DNA of 13,069 nt from Pyramidobacter piscolens. GTDB lineage: Bacteria > Synergistota > Synergistia > Synergistales > Dethiosulfovibrionaceae. Below are positions 1 through 6,486 of this stretch, piece by piece. Where the stretch lies: assembly GCA_004558205.1 (NCBI GenBank), contig SFDM01000055.1, positions 1-13,069 on the forward strand, read 5' to 3'. Below the pieces are notes generated by a model that was not told where the DNA came from, ran no database searches, and was given only the letters and a program-made list of their open reading frames with translations. The position numbers and the translations under genes are program-made. The stretch's first letter is position 1; every line of letters begins with the position of its first letter.

Positions 1-94
1 CAGAGAAAGGGCTTGTCCAAAAAACGGGGGATTTGTTTTTTCTTGTCCAGGAATCGGGGTTTTGTTTTTTCAACTGTCCACTTTATGGGGTACA
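1..94. mobile_element. Insertion-sequence-like end with two tandem 30-base repeats
   Basis: Two near-copies of a unit (12-41 and 42-70), each beginning CTTGTCCA, carrying a CGGGG block and ending in a run of T, are followed by a third partial TGTCCA (75-80) and then GGGGTACA, which ends at 94. Read on the minus strand, the block starts TGTACCCCATAAAGTGGACA. This resembles the TG-starting terminal inverted repeats with a 'TGGACA' motif known from IS3-family (IS150-like) elements. I infer that an element, or its remnant, extends left of the window and ends at 94. No transposase is visible here and the other end is missing, so the family is only a guess. Confidence 0.4.
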
Positions 95-96
95 GT

Positions 97-702
97 TTAG
101 ATACTGTTGCCATCTTCTCGATTTTGAGGCAGCGAAGGTCGATCATTTTGAGAAAATTTTGTTATTTTTGCAAATAATTTATCAGTTTCGTTTTCTGGTG
201 TATTGCCACAGTTATCAGACTTATCATCACCGTCATCGTCATCACTGCCAATATCGTTATTCTCTTCGCAATCATCATTGTTGTTGATAATATTTTCGTT
301 AGTTTGAACATCATCTTCTTCTGCCACTTTTTCGTTCTTCGGTATTTTTTCGCCAGTTTCTGCTCGTTTACGCAAAATCAAAGGTGAAGCCCATTCTGAG
401 CCCAAAAGAGGATCTTTAAACTTGGCAAGATCGCGAGGAATCATCCCAAAAAAATCCCAATTTGATTCCCTATAAGGGGCTTCATAAAAGGCCTCCTGTT
501 CTGGTGTGAGTAGTGGCGGAAGAAGGGAATCGCTTTCACTGCTTAATTGACATTGAATCCAGAAAAAATCAGGGTCTGCGTCGTTAGAATCTTCGTCTAT
601 GTTTAAGGACAGCGTAAGTTTATTTCCAGCCTCGTTAGCGTCATTACAAATTTTTTCAAAATATTGCAGAGACTTTTTTATAGAAGTCATAGAAGAGCCC
701 AT
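97..702 (-). CDS. Hypothetical acidic protein with an Asp/Asn-rich tail
   Basis: I do not recognise a family. The 201-residue product has an N-terminal part with mixed helix and strand character. A more conserved-looking middle follows, rich in W, F and P, including 'NWDFFGMIP' and 'SEWASPLILRKRA' (about residues 80-115). From about 128 to 164 there is a strongly acidic, Asn-rich and probably disordered stretch. No signal peptide or membrane segment is seen. I chose the second of two adjacent ATG codons because AAGGAGG lies 6 bases before it but only 3 bases before the first. The gene starts 31 bases after the stop of the HD-domain gene on the same strand, so the two are probably co-transcribed. 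Its stop codon lies directly beside the IS-like end at 94, so the last residues may have been set by that insertion. Base composition is AT-rich. The reading frame is well supported; the function is unknown. Confidence 0.7.
   Translation of the reverse strand: MGSSMTSIKKSLQYFEKICNDANEAGNKLTLSLNIDEDSNDADPDFFWIQCQLSSESDSLLPPLLTPEQEAFYEAPYRESNWDFFGMIPRDLAKFKDPLLGSEWASPLILRKRAETGEKIPKNEKVAEEDDVQTNENIINNNDDCEENNDIGSDDDDGDDKSDNCGNTPENETDKLFAKITKFSQNDRPSLPQNREDGNSI
223..300. repeat. Low-complexity trinucleotide tract encoding the Asp/Asn run
   Basis: The plus strand is rich in repeated ATC, GTC and GTT triplets, which on the minus strand read as GAT/GAC and AAC/AAT codons. They encode the acidic tail of the hypothetical protein. 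The codons are not uniform, so this is not a clean microsatellite, but slippage could change the length between strains. Confidence 0.4.
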
Positions 703-733
703 CATATCCCTCCTTGCATATTTTTTTATCTAC

Positions 734-2248
734 CTAAACCTTGTGAGCCTTAAAGCAAATTTCTCTTTCCAACACGGACTTTACCTTGTCGTATTCACCG
801 TTAATATCATTTTCGATATCCGTTAAAATTGCGTTATCCTTACGATCATTAGTATAAATCTGCACATTTACTAGATTTTTTTCCTCTTTGTCCATTACCG
901 GCAAGACAAAACCTACGCTTTGATGTTTTGAGAAGTGGAGAAATTGCTCACGCTTAAAAGCGATTCTATTAGCAAATGAAAGAACTGTGAAAAGAGGCAA
1001 ATCCTTTTGCTGCACAACTCCCCAATCTTCATAGCGAACTTTAAGGCCCTTAAGGATATCAAATACAGCGTTATATATCTGATTACATCTTTTATTCATA
1101 CTTTTATTCATATCAGAGGAGTCTTTTAAAGCTTCCAAGGTTTTGTGCAGTTCTTTGGGTAGAATATCTACGCTCGCCTTGATCTGCGCCTCCAGAAAAC
1201 AAGCTTCGTCCTCGGTGCGTCGCTCACGAGCTTTTAAATGTTCTTCACTGACAACACGGTCCGCCTGCACGTCACAGCCGTCGATAATCCGTAGCAACGC
1301 GGCTGCATTGAGAATCAAACGCAGCTCTTCTTTATCACAATGAACGGATGAATCCATTCTTAGGCGTTTTTCCAAAGGTTCGAGGGTATTCTCAAACACG
1401 TTATCACCGTAAACAAGACAACCAACTTTTTGAACCAATGGCTTAGCGACGGCCTTACCATCATTCTCCATAAGCTTTGTATATCCACGGTGATGTTCTG
1501 CTAGATAAGGAACAAAGGTCTTCAGAAATACCGATTTTTCTCGATATTCTCCCTTTAATTGCGCGCTATCGCCCAAATACCGTTCAGGTTCATGGCGCAA
1601 TAGGCTTCCAGTTAGCAGGTTATGAATCTCCCGCACTGATGACGGAAACATTCCCAGAGGAAATCCACGTTCTGGAGCAAAGGGAAAAGACAGCGCCGTG
1701 TGCCCAATATCATGTAAGTAGATTGAGGCAATCAACAGCGCCAACAGTTCAGGATGGTCTTTGTTAAAACCCAATCGTTCCAACTGCGATTCCGCGCATC
1801 TAAAGAGATTGGACGCAAATTCCATCAAGCGTTTCGAGTGCCGGCGGCTGTGTTCCACTGTTTCAGGGATCTGATCGCCAATCCAGAGTTCTGACCAATT
1901 TTGGACTAATAAGTCGCTAAGATATTCAGCCCAGCTTGCGCCTTCATTTCCATAGGAGCGCAGCCTGTCAAAAAGAGCCTCTCCTATGCCATAAGGCTTT
2001 TTTCGAACGCGTTTATAGCTTTCCACCAATTCTGGCGCGAGTTCCTTAGAATCCTGAACCCATTGAGGGAATGCATTGCTATTTAGATCAGGATTTTCCG
2101 CAAGGGCATTGAGCATATTGATTTCTTCATCCAAAGAAGCATATGCGTACCCTAGAGGGATGCTCATAACTTCAAAAGCTTGAGGCGCACTCTCAAAAGT
2201 ATAAAGACAGGGCATACCATTGAAGAGCAAAGCGCCAGTAAAGTCCAT
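734..2248 (-). CDS. HD-superfamily metal-dependent phosphohydrolase (HD-CE-like)
   Basis: This 504-residue protein carries the signature of HD-fold phosphohydrolases, which use one or two divalent metals to cleave phosphoester bonds, often in nucleotides. Visible motifs, numbered from the ATG at 2248, are 'EHSRRHSKRL' (H133/H137), 'YLHDIGH' (the HD pair H179-D180), 'REIHNL' (H209), 'AEHHRG' (H252/H253) and 'LLRIIDGCD' (D323/D326). The order H...HD...H...HH...D, and the late 'LLR-x-x-D' element, resemble the HD-CE type domains of bacterial signalling and defence proteins; that subfamily call is an inference. The C-terminal 70 residues look like a small alpha/beta module. No membrane segment is seen. 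The start is uncertain: the frame stays open upstream, and neither the TTG at 2260, the ATG at 2248, nor later ATGs at 2215 and 2167 has a Shine-Dalgarno sequence. The 5' end overlaps the ankyrin gene in antisense, suggesting a truncated or rearranged front. Substrate unknown. Confidence 0.75.
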   Translation of the reverse strand: MDFTGALLFNGMPCLYTFESAPQAFEVMSIPLGYAYASLDEEINMLNALAENPDLNSNAFPQWVQDSKELAPELVESYKRVRKKPYGIGEALFDRLRSYGNEGASWAEYLSDLLVQNWSELWIGDQIPETVEHSRRHSKRLMEFASNLFRCAESQLERLGFNKDHPELLALLIASIYLHDIGHTALSFPFAPERGFPLGMFPSSVREIHNLLTGSLLRHEPERYLGDSAQLKGEYREKSVFLKTFVPYLAEHHRGYTKLMENDGKAVAKPLVQKVGCLVYGDNVFENTLEPLEKRLRMDSSVHCDKEELRLILNAAALLRIIDGCDVQADRVVSEEHLKARERRTEDEACFLEAQIKASVDILPKELHKTLEALKDSSDMNKSMNKRCNQIYNAVFDILKGLKVRYEDWGVVQQKDLPLFTVLSFANRIAFKREQFLHFSKHQSVGFVLPVMDKEEKNLVNVQIYTNDRKDNAILTDIENDINGEYDKVKSVLEREICFKAHKV

Positions 2249-2971
2249 GAGGCTATACAAGCGGGCGCTGACCTGAACGAACTGAATGAAGACCTGACGC
2301 CTCTCATGAAGGTAGTGCTCATGGAAAATCAGGAACTCGTAAAAATCCTTATTGCGTCCGGCGCCAACGTCAACGCGCAGAGCGAGGAAGGCGGCTGGAC
2401 GGCGCTTCTGCTGGCTGCGGCATTCTGCGACAACGCCGAGATCGTCAGTTTTCTCATCAACGCGGGCGCCGACTTAAACGCGCAAAACAGCGACGGCTTA
2501 AATCCTTTGATGTGTGCCGCCGGTTCCAATCTGAACGAACTTGTCGCCGTAAAGCTGATTCAGGCCGGCTGCGACGTCAACGCCCGAAATGACCAGGGAG
2601 TGACGCCGCTGATGTGGGCAGCGTCAGCCAATCCCAATCCTGAAATCATCAAGCTGCTTCTGAAGAACGGCGCGAAGGTCAACGCACGGCAGGACGTGGG
2701 ATTGACAGCTTTCATCATCGCCGCCGCCGGCAACGCAAATCCTGAAGTGTTGGAAGAACTCATCAAAGGCGGCGCGGACATTTACGCTGTCAGCTACGAG
2801 GGAGAGTCAGTACTGCCTTTAATGGAAGATAACATCTGGCTCTGTAATACCAGTCTTTATGAAAAACTGAAAAGGGAGATCACGTTCCATCAGCAGGAAG
2901 ACAGAAACAACGGTGATAACGCACCCGGCAAGAAGAGCGCCGACGCTATGCAGCACCAAGGCAAAAACTAG
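2180..2971 (+). CDS. Ankyrin-repeat protein, 5' end apparently rearranged
   Basis: Five full ankyrin repeats and a capping half-repeat are visible. 'VHEAIQAGADLN' (residues 22-33 from the TTG at 2180) is followed by units starting near 38, 70, 104, 138 and 172. Each has a TPLM or TAL-type turn, a helix pair and an ending such as 'GADLNAQN' or 'GAKVNARQ'. Ankyrin repeats bind protein partners; nothing shows which partner. The roughly 60-residue tail after the last repeat is polar and unremarkable. No signal peptide is visible, so the protein is probably cytoplasmic as it stands. No good start exists: the TTG at 2180 lacks a Shine-Dalgarno sequence, and the first 20 residues read antisense through the HD gene. 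The true N-terminus is probably lost. Repeat sequences are GC-richer than the flanking genes, like the core genome. It may be a pseudogene with a well preserved remainder. Confidence 0.65.
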   Translation: MRRTLKSIKTGHTIEEQSASKVHEAIQAGADLNELNEDLTPLMKVVLMENQELVKILIASGANVNAQSEEGGWTALLLAAAFCDNAEIVSFLINAGADLNAQNSDGLNPLMCAAGSNLNELVAVKLIQAGCDVNARNDQGVTPLMWAASANPNPEIIKLLLKNGAKVNARQDVGLTAFIIAAAGNANPEVLEELIKGGADIYAVSYEGESVLPLMEDNIWLCNTSLYEKLKREITFHQQEDRNNGDNAPGKKSADAMQHQGKN

Positions 2972-3049
2972 AACATTTTTAAATATTGCAGTAATAAGAG
3001 CAAAACAAATAATTGCTTACTTGAATGGAGAACTTTTTTGTGAAGCTCC

Positions 3050-3078
3050 TTGTGGACGCTGCCTAATTTAAATATATT
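3050..3078 (+). promoter_or_regulatory. Possible sigma-70 promoter for the three-repeat protein
   Basis: TTGTGG (3050-3055) is followed after 17 bases by TATATT (3073-3078), inside an AT-rich stretch just ahead of the gene at 3102. The predicted transcript would have a leader of fewer than 20 bases. AT-rich DNA offers such matches by chance. Confidence 0.35.
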
Positions 3079-3101
3079 ATACAAAAAAGAAGAGAAATTT
3101 C

Positions 3102-3731
3102 ATGACGAAATCATCACAAATTGTTATGTCACTCATCAAGTTAAAGGGATTTTCATTACACGTTAGAAGCAGTGAATTGTGCGATGTGCCGCAGACTAAA
3201 CTGCAGTCTGAAATTGACAAGTCTGAGGCGCTAAGGGAATATTTCAAAATAGCAAGGCTTGAATGGACAACAAAGGCGTCTTCGGACGAGGAAGAATCTC
3301 CGCTTGAAGTTTTAGTAAGCATTGATGTTTCAGAAGATCTGACATCTTATGCCCACGCAGACAGTATTCTCGAGACATTGCGCTCTGAATTTATGAAACC
3401 AGAATTACTTACAAAAGGTTTCACAATCGCAAACCTTTCCTGGGTTCTGCAAGCTCCGCTCAAACAGACGGCTCCATCGCCCTTCAAAGTCAAGATACGC
3501 TTGAATGTTTCGCAAGAGCTGGCATCAAAGATTCCTGCGGACAAAATTCTTGAAATAGCGCTCTCTGAAATTGAGAAGTCCGAGGCCCTAAGGAAGGATT
3601 TTGAGATAGCCAATCTGTTTTGGATCTCTAAATCCGCTCCGCAAAAAGAATTATCCTCTGGCGAACTACGAATGAATACCCTAGGGATAGCAGAGACATT
3701 CAAAGATAACGACAATCTTCCAGTAAAATGA
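3102..3731 (+). CDS. Hypothetical protein of three internal repeats
   Basis: The 209-residue product matches no family I know. It is built from three copies of one unit, at about residues 16-59, 68-118 and 128-179. Each copy has a strand ('VSIDVSEDL', 'IRLNVSQEL'), a helix ('ADKILEIALSEIEKSEAL') and a second strand ending in 'IANLFW', 'IANLSW' or 'IARLEW'. This suggests a repeated beta-alpha-beta module. Copies 2 and 3 are spaced 60 residues apart and are joined by Pro/Ser/Glu-rich linkers. Copies 1 and 3 share 'KSEALR' and near-identical DNA there, pointing to fairly recent duplication. No signal peptide, membrane helix or catalytic motif is visible. The ATG has only a weak purine-rich ribosome site. 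It stands alone between the ankyrin gene and the hairpin at 3909, in AT-rich DNA, which suits a transferred gene. Confidence 0.65.
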   Translation: MTKSSQIVMSLIKLKGFSLHVRSSELCDVPQTKLQSEIDKSEALREYFKIARLEWTTKASSDEEESPLEVLVSIDVSEDLTSYAHADSILETLRSEFMKPELLTKGFTIANLSWVLQAPLKQTAPSPFKVKIRLNVSQELASKIPADKILEIALSEIEKSEALRKDFEIANLFWISKSAPQKELSSGELRMNTLGIAETFKDNDNLPVK

Positions 3732-3908
3732 CGCTGGGAAGATTGCTTGCCATAGTCAGGTGGGAACATCACTCTGGACCAGTCAAGGAAAAAGATCATC
3801 ACGAACAGCCACGAATCACGATGTTCCTCACATCTTAAGGCACAATGAATATCAGCCTTTCCGAGCCTCACAACCAGCCCCCCAATAGACTGTCCCCCCA
3901 TGGCACCG

Positions 3909-3958
3909 AACCAGAGAAGGCGGCCCGAGCTTTAAAGCCCGGGCCGCCTTCTCTGGTT
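3909..3958. terminator. Long 19-bp hairpin after the DUF6429 gene
   Basis: The arms 3909-3927 and 3940-3958 are perfectly complementary over 19 bp, and the loop itself can pair as GCTTT/AAAGC. The stop codon of the minus-strand DUF6429 gene begins right at the edge of the hairpin. A short T run (3957-3960) lies on the plus-strand side, while the minus-strand side has none. It probably ends transcription from both directions, less clearly so for the minus strand. Confidence 0.6.
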
Positions 3959-4210
3959 TTAACTCTCTTCAATTTGGTATTTCTTGAGAAGCTCCTGGGC
4001 AAACTGAAGTCCCTTTTTCGTAATCATCACCGATTTGCTCTTGAAGGACCCACGGTCGATGTAGCCTTCTTCGTCCAATTTGTCGACGGCGTCAAAATCG
4101 TAATTTTTCCACGCCCAGTCGACAGGATAGTCCTTATCGCGAAACCGGGTCAAATACATCAACAACAAAGACAACTCCTTGACAGCGTCTTCTGCTTTCA
4201 CACAGTTCAT
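3959..4210 (-). CDS. DUF6429 family protein
   Basis: This 83-residue protein matches what I recall of the DUF6429 family: a short helical start ('ELSLLLMYLTRF'), then 'AWKNYDFDAVDKLDEEGYI' (residues 33-51) and 'SKSVMITKKG' (58-67). This layout of helices followed by a strand pair recalls a small winged-helix fold. The biochemical role is unknown. The ATG is preceded by AGGAG with 9 bases between. It lies 113 bases after the stop of the large RNase III gene on the same strand. No strong promoter or terminator separates them, so read-through is possible. A strong hairpin follows immediately. Confidence 0.75.
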   Translation of the reverse strand: MNCVKAEDAVKELSLLLMYLTRFRDKDYPVDWAWKNYDFDAVDKLDEEGYIDRGSFKSKSVMITKKGLQFAQELLKKYQIEES

Positions 4211-4323
4211 TATTCCAAGCTCCTAGATTCATATTGTTTATAAATATTCCGCGGCGTTTCGCTCCTGTGGATATCCAGCCAGAATTTTTTGCCATGCGCA
4301 CCGCCGGCGGGTTATACGCCAAT

Positions 4324-6303
4324 CTATCGTGTATACAAATCGCCCATCCGATGGAACCATTCCTTGAAACGGTGCAGCATCCCCGGCCCCTTTTCTTTCG
4401 CGGCCAAAGGCGCCTTTGCCGCGGCGGGCTGAAGGGCTGGCGTGCCGAATGAAGGCCGGAGCGGCAAGACTGGCTTTATGGCGGGCGACGGCTTCAGTTT
4501 CAGCCACTCGGGAACGAGCGCCTTCCCGTGGGCGAGGCGGTCCATCACCGTCAGAGCCAGGCGCTGCTCGAGCATTTTCTTGTTGGGCGCGGCGGCGCAG
4601 GCCGCCAGTTCTTCGCCGATAAAAAGGCCCACTCGGTACACATAGAGCGCGCCGCTTCCGCCCGTCCGGATTGCGGCGATTTCATGCAGCGGCAGTTTTC
4701 GGGCTTTCAAGACGCCGCTCAGGCACAGGTCGGGGCGGCAGTTTTCTGTCTTCGGCGGAATCAGCTCGCCCAATCCCAGCAGCCACAGCATCTTATCCCA
4801 GAGGCGCATTTGGGTGACCGTCTTCAAAAGGGCGCACTGGCGGGCCTGCGCCTCGCTGGTGCTCTGCGCCTCACCCAAAACCTGCGTTCCGTTCAGGATT
4901 CGGGTTTTCACGAGGACGCAGTCCCCCTCCGCCGCCGAAGCGGACTCAAAGCGCAGATCCTTGATGCCGCGCGCGGCCAGAAGCGTTTTAAACTGCGACT
5001 CGAGCCGCCCCATCAGCGCGTCGGCCTCCGTTTCCCCGTGCCCAAGCGCTCCCGCGGCGTCCAGAGAGATCAGCCAGAGCGCCTTCCAGGCGGCGGCGTT
5101 GCCCGCGACTTTCTTGCTGGCGGCCGTTCCCTCGGCGGCCAGCTCGGTGTCGAGGCGCAGGGCCATGCGAAACGGCGGCCCCTTGGCCCCGCCGGGCAGA
5201 GGCAGTTCTTCATAGCGCGGACAGCCCAAACCCAGACGCTCGCACAGCGTTTGAAACCGGTTTTTCACGTCGGGATCGTCCTTGAGCTTCAGCAGGTCCA
5301 GCCCTTCCAGGCCCAGGGCGCCGTCCAAGCTTTCAAGCTTTTTGCGCTTGAGAGCGGCGCGTCCCGCGGCTTTGCAGGCCCCTTTTTTCGTCAGTCCCTG
5401 CCCCTCGGCGACCTTTTCATCTCCGCGGAAAGCGGCGGCGGTAAAAACAGGCTTATGATCCGGCCCAGTCTGGCCGATGATCTTGAACAAAAGGTCCAAG
5501 TCGCTCTGACTGTCGTCTTTCTTGAGAGCGGTTTTTACCGTTCCGTCGGGAGCGGCGGCAAGCACTTTTCGGTAATGAGCGCGCAGGAGGCTGGGCTTTT
5601 TGCCGTGATTGCCCATAGCCTGATGACAGAGCCGGATCATGGAGTCGCGCGCGGCCGCCCGTTCTGCTTCCGACGGGTCGCCGCCGCAGCCTTCGCCCAC
5701 CGCCTGCCCCTCAAGCCTCACCGTGCTTTGAAACAGAGCACCGCTCCCCTTGGACAGCCGCTGCGTGTCATAGCGCGGAACGCCGCGTTTCTCCCTTTCG
5801 CAGACGCGCGCCAGGTGATTGCGCGCGTCAAAACCACCGCCCCGGTCGGGATAGTCACCGAAGCTTTGAAGAAAGGCCTTGACGGCTTCCAGGCCGCCGT
5901 CGAGGTAGAACGCGCCGGCCACGGCCTCCACGGCGTCCTCCACCATAGCGTCGGAGATCTCCAGATCGTCGCCAACGCAGAGCATATCCTCAAAGCCGGC
6001 TTCATAGCCCCAGAGCGTCAGATTTTTGCCGCAGACCAGCTTGGAGCGTTCAATCGTCATAAAGCCCTCATCGGCCTCGGGATACTCCTTATACAGTTCC
6101 GCCCCGACGAGAAGCCCCAGCGCCGCGTCGCCCAGAAATTCCAGCCGGTCGTTGTCGTTCTGAGGCCCTTGGTCGTTCTGCGTAGAACCGTGGATAAACG
6201 CCAGCTTCAGCAGTTCAGGATCGGAAAACTGATATCCAGCACGCTTCTGAAAGGACTCCAGCCGCCGCCGGAAGTCCTTTGAGTCACAGTCTCTGTCGGT
6301 CAC
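4324..6303 (-). CDS. rnc: Ribonuclease III with five predicted tandem dsRNA-binding domains
   Basis: RNase III cuts double-stranded RNA during rRNA maturation, mRNA processing and antisense decay. The N-terminal catalytic domain (about 15-150) has the signature 'NDRLEFLGDA' (51-60) and 'DAVEAVAGAFYLDGG' (123-137). The four metal-binding residues appear intact: E55, D59, D123 and E126. The first Glu of the usual 'NER' is Asp (D52). A canonical enzyme would end after one RNA-binding domain near residue 226, but this product runs to 659. I see dsRBD-like units at about 159-226, 268-323, 345-413, 428-498 and 523-591. Units 2, 3 and 5 keep a paired lysine before the last helix ('LTKKGAC', 'ASKKVAG', 'PNKKMLE'); units 1 and 4 do not. 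A Pro/Ala/Lys-rich tail and a basic amphipathic end follow. The start is a GTG preceded by GGGGGTGA. An extended -10 site lies upstream. The catalytic call is firm; the fifth domain is the weakest. It may be the cell's only RNase III or an extra one. Confidence 0.9.
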   Translation of the reverse strand: MTDRDCDSKDFRRRLESFQKRAGYQFSDPELLKLAFIHGSTQNDQGPQNDNDRLEFLGDAALGLLVGAELYKEYPEADEGFMTIERSKLVCGKNLTLWGYEAGFEDMLCVGDDLEISDAMVEDAVEAVAGAFYLDGGLEAVKAFLQSFGDYPDRGGGFDARNHLARVCEREKRGVPRYDTQRLSKGSGALFQSTVRLEGQAVGEGCGGDPSEAERAAARDSMIRLCHQAMGNHGKKPSLLRAHYRKVLAAAPDGTVKTALKKDDSQSDLDLLFKIIGQTGPDHKPVFTAAAFRGDEKVAEGQGLTKKGACKAAGRAALKRKKLESLDGALGLEGLDLLKLKDDPDVKNRFQTLCERLGLGCPRYEELPLPGGAKGPPFRMALRLDTELAAEGTAASKKVAGNAAAWKALWLISLDAAGALGHGETEADALMGRLESQFKTLLAARGIKDLRFESASAAEGDCVLVKTRILNGTQVLGEAQSTSEAQARQCALLKTVTQMRLWDKMLWLLGLGELIPPKTENCRPDLCLSGVLKARKLPLHEIAAIRTGGSGALYVYRVGLFIGEELAACAAAPNKKMLEQRLALTVMDRLAHGKALVPEWLKLKPSPAIKPVLPLRPSFGTPALQPAAAKAPLAAKEKGPGMLHRFKEWFHRMGDLYTR

Positions 6304-6364
6304 AGAAGTTCACCCCCGCTCCTCCCCGAGACCACAGGAAGGCTATTTTCTGCCATTCAGTTTG

Positions 6365-6373
6365 ATTCTAACA
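6365..6373 (-). promoter_or_regulatory. Extended -10 promoter for the RNase III gene
   Basis: On the minus strand TGTTAGAAT reads as an extended -10 element (TG, one base, then TAGAAT) about 60 bases before the GTG start. No good -35 box is present at 17 bases, which fits an extended -10 promoter. It lies beyond the hairpin that follows aspS, so the gene probably has its own transcript. Confidence 0.45.
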
Positions 6374-6427
6374 CAAGGAGAAGAAAAATACAGAGACCGC
6401 CGCGAATATTTTTCCAGCCGCTGACGC

Positions 6428-6465
6428 AGAGAGGCGCCGCCCCTATTGGGAAGCGGCGCCTCTCT
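6428..6465. terminator. Hairpin terminator between aspS and the RNase III gene
   Basis: The 13-bp arms 6428-6440 and 6453-6465 pair perfectly (AGAGAGGCGCCGC), with a further CCC/GGG pairing inside the loop. The T run (TTTT, 6466-6469) is on the plus-strand side. For the minus-strand aspS transcript, which ends about 20 bases earlier, there is a strong stem but no U tract. It may act in both directions; I see no plus-strand gene that needs it. Confidence 0.55.
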
Positions 6466-6486
6466 TTTTCTTTGAAGATTATTTTG

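Noticed and set aside
3732..3908. A gene or a second mobile-element end between the three-repeat protein and the long hairpin
   Set aside because: The stretch has G/C runs (around 3876-3900) that recall transposon ends, but no inverted partner, direct repeat or coding frame with a ribosome site is visible.
4528..6282. A 584-codon plus-strand open frame antisense to the RNase III gene
   Set aside because: It mirrors the real gene in GC-rich DNA, has no ribosome site or family motifs, and is low in complexity with many Arg, Gln and Ala. The minus-strand frame has clear RNase III motifs.
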